Source of the DNA: Brevibacterium iodinum ATCC 49514
GTDB lineage: Bacteria > Actinomycetota > Actinomycetes > Actinomycetales > Brevibacteriaceae
Length of the DNA: 64,000 nucleotides
NCBI RefSeq assembly: GCF_900169265.1
Contig: NZ_FXYX01000018.1
Location: 1 to 64,000 of the forward strand
Direction of reading: 5' to 3'
A program made the position numbers and the translations under genes. The first letter of the stretch is position 1; each line of letters starts with the position of its first letter. Shown in pieces: positions 60,156 to 64,000 of the stretch. The notes below the pieces were generated by a model that searched no databases, was not told where the DNA came from, and worked only from the letters and a program-made list of their open reading frames with translations.

Positions 60156-60793
60156 GCTCCCGCCACCGCGGTGCCCGGCTGCAGATCGGCACAGATGCTC
60201 TCATAACTCACGGACACCAGTGTGGAGGAATCGAATGTGAAACTGGTGATAGAAGCCAGGTCACATTCGCGTCTGCGCGGGTCGTGGACGAGTGAGCGTC
60301 CCTCCCCCGACAGGCGGCTCATCCAGATCGGCAGCTGGTGGGAGACGATGACTCCTTCGGCGTCCGGACCGTGGCGGTCGAGCTTGGCTCTCAGACTGGC
60401 CATCGCGGCCCGCATGCGCAGCACGATCTGTTTGTACGGCTCTCCCCAGGACGGGGTGAGCGGGTTGTAGAGGCGCACCAGGTTCTTCGGCTCCGCCAAC
60501 CGACGCACGCCCAGCTTCTGTCCCTCGAAGGAATTCGCCGCCTCGATGACCCGATCGTCGTCGAACACCGGCAGGTCGAGGGACTTCGACAGCGGACGAA
60601 TCGTCTGCTGTGCCCGCAGCAGCGGGGAGGCGACGAGTTCGACGGGGCGAGTGGGCGCGGCATGGAAGTGCTCGGCCACGCGCAAAGCCATCTCGTGTCC
60701 GCGCTCGGTGAGACCGAAATGGGGCAGACGTCCGTAGAGGATGCCGTCGGGGTTGTCGACTTCGCCGTGGCGGACGAGGTGGATGGTGGTCAT
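60152..60793 (-). CDS. Histidine phosphatase family protein
   Basis: The 213-residue cytoplasmic protein begins [20 protein letters not shown] with the RHG motif carrying the phosphorylated His at 9, a second catalytic region [11 protein letters not shown] near 56 and a C-terminal [10 protein letters not shown] near 148. Members act on phosphoglycerate, small phosphate esters or proteins; the substrate here is unknown. It is translationally coupled on both sides with hemL and tlpA, a common arrangement in actinobacteria. Confidence 0.9.
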   Translation of the reverse strand: MTTIHLVRHGEVDNPDGILYGRLPHFGLTERGHEMALRVAEHFHAAPTRPVELVASPLLRAQQTIRPLSKSLDLPVFDDDRVIEAANSFEGQKLGVRRLAEPKNLVRLYNPLTPSWGEPYKQIVLRMRAAMASLRAKLDRHGPDAEGVIVSHQLPIWMSRLSGEGRSLVHDPRRRECDLASITSFTFDSSTLVSVSYESICADLQPGTAVAGA

Positions 60794-62151
60794 GACTGCG
60801 CCTTCCCGGCCTCCGGAACCTCGGCCGCAGCCTTGGCCGCCGCCGGCAGGGCGCTGATGATCCGGTCGAGGATCTCATCGGTGTGGGCGTAGGACAGGAA
60901 CCAGGCTTCGAACGCGCTCGGGGGCATATGGATGCCCTGATCGAGCATGGCGTTGAAGAAGGCGGTGTAGCGGCCGACGTTCTGAGCCCGTGCCTGCTCG
61001 TAGTTCGTCACGTCGGTATCGGTGAAGAACACGGAGAACATCGAGTTCGCCGACTGGATGACGTGGGCAACGCCCTCGGCTTCCAGGCTGGCAGCGACGG
61101 CCGGGCGCAGAATATCCGCGGCACGACCGATGTGCGAGTACACGTCGAGTTCGGTCGTCAGCTTGAGCGTGGCCAGTCCGGCAGCGGTGGCCACCGGATT
61201 GCCCGAGAGCGTCCCAGCCTGGTAGACGGGGCCGGATGGGGCGAGGTGGGCCATGATCTCGGCGCGACCGCCGAAGGCCGCCGCCGGGAAGCCGCCGCCC
61301 ATGACCTTGCCGAAGGTGAACAGGTCGGCCGGTCCCTCTGGGTAGCCGAGAGTCTCGGACTCATAGCCGTACCAACCGGCGGCGGAGACGCGGAAACCGG
61401 TCATCACTTCGTCGCTGATCATCAGCGCACCGTGTTCCTTGGTCAGCCGGCGGATGGTGTTCGTGAAACCGTCGCGGGGAGGCACGACGCCCATATTGCC
61501 GGGGCTGGCCTCGGTGATGACGCAGGCGATGTCCTCCCCGTGTTCGGCGAAGACGGCTTCGAGACCGGCGGCGTCGTTGTAGTCGACGACGATCGTGTCC
61601 TGTGCCTGGGCGCCGGTGACTCCGGGGGTGTCGGGCAGAGAGAACGTGGCCAGTCCGGAGCCGGCCTGGGCCAGCAGCGAGTCGACGTGACCGTGGTAGC
61701 AGCCGGCGAACTTCACGACCTTGGACCGTCCCGTGTAACCGCGGGCCAGACGGATCGCCGACATGGTGGCCTCGGTGCCCGAGGACACGAGGCGCACCTG
61801 GTCGACCGGATCGACGCGACGCACGATCTCCTCGGCGAGTTCGACCTCACCGGTCGACGGGGTGCCGAAGGAGAATCCCTTGACGGCGGCTTCTTGGACG
61901 GCGGCGACGACCTCGGGGCGAGAGTGGCCCATGATCATCGGGCCCCAGGACCCGATGAGGTCGATGTAGTCGTTGCCGTCGGCGTCGCGCAGCCACGCAC
62001 CGGTCGCCTCGGTGATGAAACGGGGGGTGCCGCCGACGGCCTTGAACGCGCGGACCGGGGAGTTCACTCCGCCGGGGATGACCGCCTCGGCGCGGGTGAA
62101 GAGGGCGGCGGACCGATCGGTGGTGTGACCGTTCGTCTCTGCTGTCGTCAT
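60790..62151 (-). CDS. hemL: Glutamate-1-semialdehyde 2,1-aminomutase
   Basis: The 453-residue pyridoxal phosphate enzyme makes 5-aminolevulinate for haem. It has [15 protein letters not shown] near 27, the serine-rich [16 protein letters not shown] near 124, [12 protein letters not shown] near 240 and the cofactor Lys in [16 protein letters not shown] near 273. It lies within the hemD-hemB-MarR-hemL run. The C-terminus overlaps the phosphatase start. Confidence 0.95.
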   Translation of the reverse strand: MTTAETNGHTTDRSAALFTRAEAVIPGGVNSPVRAFKAVGGTPRFITEATGAWLRDADGNDYIDLIGSWGPMIMGHSRPEVVAAVQEAAVKGFSFGTPSTGEVELAEEIVRRVDPVDQVRLVSSGTEATMSAIRLARGYTGRSKVVKFAGCYHGHVDSLLAQAGSGLATFSLPDTPGVTGAQAQDTIVVDYNDAAGLEAVFAEHGEDIACVITEASPGNMGVVPPRDGFTNTIRRLTKEHGALMISDEVMTGFRVSAAGWYGYESETLGYPEGPADLFTFGKVMGGGFPAAAFGGRAEIMAHLAPSGPVYQAGTLSGNPVATAAGLATLKLTTELDVYSHIGRAADILRPAVAASLEAEGVAHVIQSANSMFSVFFTDTDVTNYEQARAQNVGRYTAFFNAMLDQGIHMPPSAFEAWFLSYAHTDEILDRIISALPAAAKAAAEVPEAGKAQS

Positions 62152-62220
62152 GGTTCTCCTCTGATTCTTGGCGGTTGGGGTTTCGTCCCGGGATCGTTCT
62201 CAGTTATGCGTGGGGACGGT

Positions 62221-62688
62221 TCAGGAGCCGTCGATGTCTGTCATATGGTCGAAGACTTTGGTGAAGATCCGCCCCAGGGTCTCCATCTCCTCGGGGTCGA
62301 GAAGATCGACGAGGTGTCTGCGGACTCCGGCGACGTGATCGGGTGCCGCGGCCCGCAGCAGCTGCCATCCGGCCTCGGTCATCACGCAGTTGACCCCACG
62401 GCCGTCCTCGGGGATGGCGGAACGCTCGAGCAGTCCGCGCTTCTCCATTCGGGCGACGCAGTGGGTCAGCCGGGATCGGGACATGGTCGTGTCGGTGGCG
62501 AGCAGCGCCATTCGCATCGTCCTGTCGTCGTGTTCGGACAGACGTACGAGGATTTCGTATTCGGGCAGGCCGATGCCGTGCTTCTCACGCAGCTCCTTGT
62601 CCAGCTGTGTGCTGAGCAGCTGAGAGCCGTTGAGGTAGCTGCGCCAGGCTCTCTGGTCGACCGCCGAGAGCCAGCGAGGCTCGGTCAT
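62221..62688 (-). CDS. MarR-family transcriptional regulator
   Basis: The 155-residue winged-helix protein has MALLATDTTMSRSRLTHCVA near residue 60 as the recognition region and RMEKRGLLERSAIPEDGRGV as the wing. The ATG overlaps the hemB stop (TGATG), with GGAGG upstream, so it is co-transcribed and coupled. It may sense a signal tied to haem supply; no palindromic operator is obvious in the 69-base gap to hemL. Confidence 0.88.
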   Translation of the reverse strand: MTEPRWLSAVDQRAWRSYLNGSQLLSTQLDKELREKHGIGLPEYEILVRLSEHDDRTMRMALLATDTTMSRSRLTHCVARMEKRGLLERSAIPEDGRGVNCVMTEAGWQLLRAAAPDHVAGVRRHLVDLLDPEEMETLGRIFTKVFDHMTDIDGS

Positions 62689-63716
62689 CACCGGCCTCCG
62701 CGGGCGTCGCGGTCGGACATGTGGCCGGCGGCCTCCACCTGGAGGCGCTGGGCGACCTCGGTGGCCCAGTAGGTGAGGATCGCATCGGATCCGGCACGTT
62801 TGAAGGCGATGAGAGATTCCTCGATCGCCTTCTCCCGGTCGATGGCTCCGGCGGCGGCCGCGAATTCGATCATCGCGTACTCTCCGGACACCTGGTAGGT
62901 CCACACTGGCACTATGGACTCCTGAGCCACCTCGGCGAGTACGTCGAGATACGGCAGCCCCGGCTTGACCATGACGATGTCGGCGCCTTCGGCGAGGTCG
63001 AGGCCGAGTTCGCGCAGCGCTTCGCGACCGTTCGCGGGATCCTGCTGGTAGGTCTTGCGGTCGCCCTTGAGCTCGGAATCGACGGCTTCGCGGAAGGGAC
63101 CGTAGAAGGCGGAGGCGTACTTCGCGGTGTAGCCCATGACGACGACGTCGGTGAATCCGGCGGCGTCGAGAGCTTCGCGGCAGTAGGCGACCTGACCGTC
63201 CATCATGCCGGACAGGCCGAGCACGTGAGCTCCCGCGCGGGCCTGAGCCAGCGCCATCGAGGCGTAGCGGTCGAGGGTGGCGTCGTTATCGACCGCACCG
63301 TCCTCGTCGAGGACTCCGCAGTGGCCGTGGGAGGTGAATTCGTCGAGGCACAGGTCCGCCATGATCACGGTGTCATCGCCGAATTCGTCGGCCAGCAGCG
63401 ACAGCGCCCGGTTGAGGATGCCGTCGGGGTCATCGGCCTGTGAGCCGATCTCATCCTTGTATTCGGGGATGCCGAAGAGCATGAGTCCGCCGACTCCGGC
63501 CGCCACCGCTTCCCGGGCGGCCTCGAGCAGGGAGCCCATCGTGTGCTGGACGACTCCGGGCATTCCGCCCAGCGGCAGTGGTTCGCTCAGGCCCTCCTTG
63601 ACGAACATCGGCAGGATGAGCTCGGTTGGGTGGAGTCGCACCTCGGAGACGAGGCGGCGCAGGGCCGGGGTCGACCGCAGCCGACGGGGACGGACGGTTC
63701 CGGGAACCAATGACAT
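62688..63716 (-). CDS. hemB: 5-Aminolevulinate dehydratase (porphobilinogen synthase)
   Basis: The 342-residue enzyme condenses two aminolevulinates. It has the metal-site region [16 protein letters not shown] near residue 122 with two of the three zinc cysteines (the middle one is Asp, as in other actinobacterial forms), the Schiff-base Lys regions [14 protein letters not shown] near 196 and [11 protein letters not shown] near 252. The start at 63716 lies two bases before the stop of hemD. Confidence 0.95.
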   Translation of the reverse strand: MSLVPGTVRPRRLRSTPALRRLVSEVRLHPTELILPMFVKEGLSEPLPLGGMPGVVQHTMGSLLEAAREAVAAGVGGLMLFGIPEYKDEIGSQADDPDGILNRALSLLADEFGDDTVIMADLCLDEFTSHGHCGVLDEDGAVDNDATLDRYASMALAQARAGAHVLGLSGMMDGQVAYCREALDAAGFTDVVVMGYTAKYASAFYGPFREAVDSELKGDRKTYQQDPANGREALRELGLDLAEGADIVMVKPGLPYLDVLAEVAQESIVPVWTYQVSGEYAMIEFAAAAGAIDREKAIEESLIAFKRAGSDAILTYWATEVAQRLQVEAAGHMSDRDARGGR

Positions 63717-63717
63717 G

Positions 63718-64000
63718 TCAGGCCTTCCTTCTGCGGCGCTTCTGACTCGGACGCTGCGGGGAGATCCCGGCTTCCACGTCTTCGGCGCGCTGGGTGAGTG
63801 CGAATTCGACGAGACCGTCGATAAGCGAGGTGAGGTTGGCTTCCTCGGCGAGAACGTCGACGCGCAGTCCGTGTTCGGCTGCGGTGTTCGCCGTTGCCGG
63901 GCCGATGCAACAGATCACGGAGGTGGGGGCGGGTTTGCCGGCGATGCCGACGAGGTTGCGCACCGTCGATGAGGAGGTGAAGAGGAAGGCGTCGAAGTCG
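63718..64000 (-). CDS. hemD: Uroporphyrinogen-III synthase, C-terminal part (cut by window edge)
   Basis: The frame runs from the right edge through [36 protein letters not shown] and [12 protein letters not shown] to a stop at 63718. The TSSSTVRN and IGPATA segments are typical of HemD, which closes hydroxymethylbilane to uroporphyrinogen III. The tail is very basic (SQKRRRRKA). The N-terminal part lies outside the window, so a fusion with a methyltransferase domain cannot be excluded. Confidence 0.85.
   Translation of the reverse strand, partial: DFDAFLFTSSSTVRNLVGIAGKPAPTSVICCIGPATANTAAEHGLRVDVLAEEANLTSLIDGLVEFALTQRAEDVEAGISPQRPSQKRRRRKA

Noticed and set aside
60883-62772. 629-codon plus-strand frame antisense to hemL and the MarR gene
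   Set aside because: Same reason: Gly/Val/His-rich antisense shadow covering two genes with strong family motifs.
1-64000. CRISPR arrays, rRNA genes, insertion sequences or riboswitches
   Set aside because: I found no regularly spaced repeats, no rRNA segments, no transposase frames and no leader that I could match to a known riboswitch.

Overview
The window looks like a piece of a high-G+C actinobacterial chromosome carrying an integrated conjugative element. The G+C-rich codon choice, GTG starts, leaderless-type promoters, classical men genes with a MenJ-type reductase, system II cytochrome c maturation genes and hem genes fit the Micrococcales. A Brevibacterium-like host is my best guess; this is inference, since no rRNA is present.

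Bases 1-30,200 are visibly poorer in G+C and nearly all coding is on the minus strand. This is the backbone of an integrative conjugative element (ICE) or a plasmid-like element, in three long polycistronic blocks. Block 1 (about 29,850 down to 21,043) starts with an XRE repressor, then a ParB-like regulator, small membrane proteins and a lipoprotein, a DUF2637 protein, a replication-initiator-like winged-helix protein, an ECF-like sigma factor and further membrane proteins. It ends at a hairpin at 20,957-20,985. Block 2 (20,879 down to 11,279) is the transfer operon: two small membrane proteins, a VirB6-like channel protein, an SCO6880/PrgI-like protein, a VirB4-like ATPase, a VirD4/TraG coupling protein, an HNH nuclease and three unknowns. 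It ends at a hairpin at 11,222-11,254. Block 3 (11,105 down to 96) has ssb, three unknown proteins that look like diverged tandem paralogues, and a 2,188-residue DNA methylase-helicase of the DarB antirestriction type. That last gene lies behind a promoter containing a LexA-type box and contains an overprinted 109-codon frame. I see no relaxase or integrase in the window, so they should lie left of base 1 or be absent.

The element abuts the 3' end of a tRNA-Met gene (30,242-30,315). A divergent XRE gene runs antisense into that tRNA, so the tRNA 3' end is the likely attachment site.

Bases 30,240-64,000 are ordinary chromosome: tRNA-Met, tRNA-Thr and tRNA-Tyr, a glycerophosphodiester phosphodiesterase, a frameshifted membrane gene, a DUF1992 protein, yajQ, a RelA/SpoT-domain alarmone synthetase, an FprA-type reductase, rarD, a gntR-ABC transporter operon and a YraQ/ArsP-type permease. 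Then comes the menaquinone pathway (prenyl synthase, menJ, menG, menF, menD, menC, menB, menE, menA) interrupted by a yefM-yoeB toxin-antitoxin pair and an esterase/lipoprotein pair. It is followed by cytochrome c maturation genes (ccsB, resB, ccdA, tlpA), a histidine phosphatase, hemL, a MarR regulator, hemB and the C-terminal end of hemD at the window edge. Menaquinone, haem and cytochrome c genes together form one respiratory-chain supply region.
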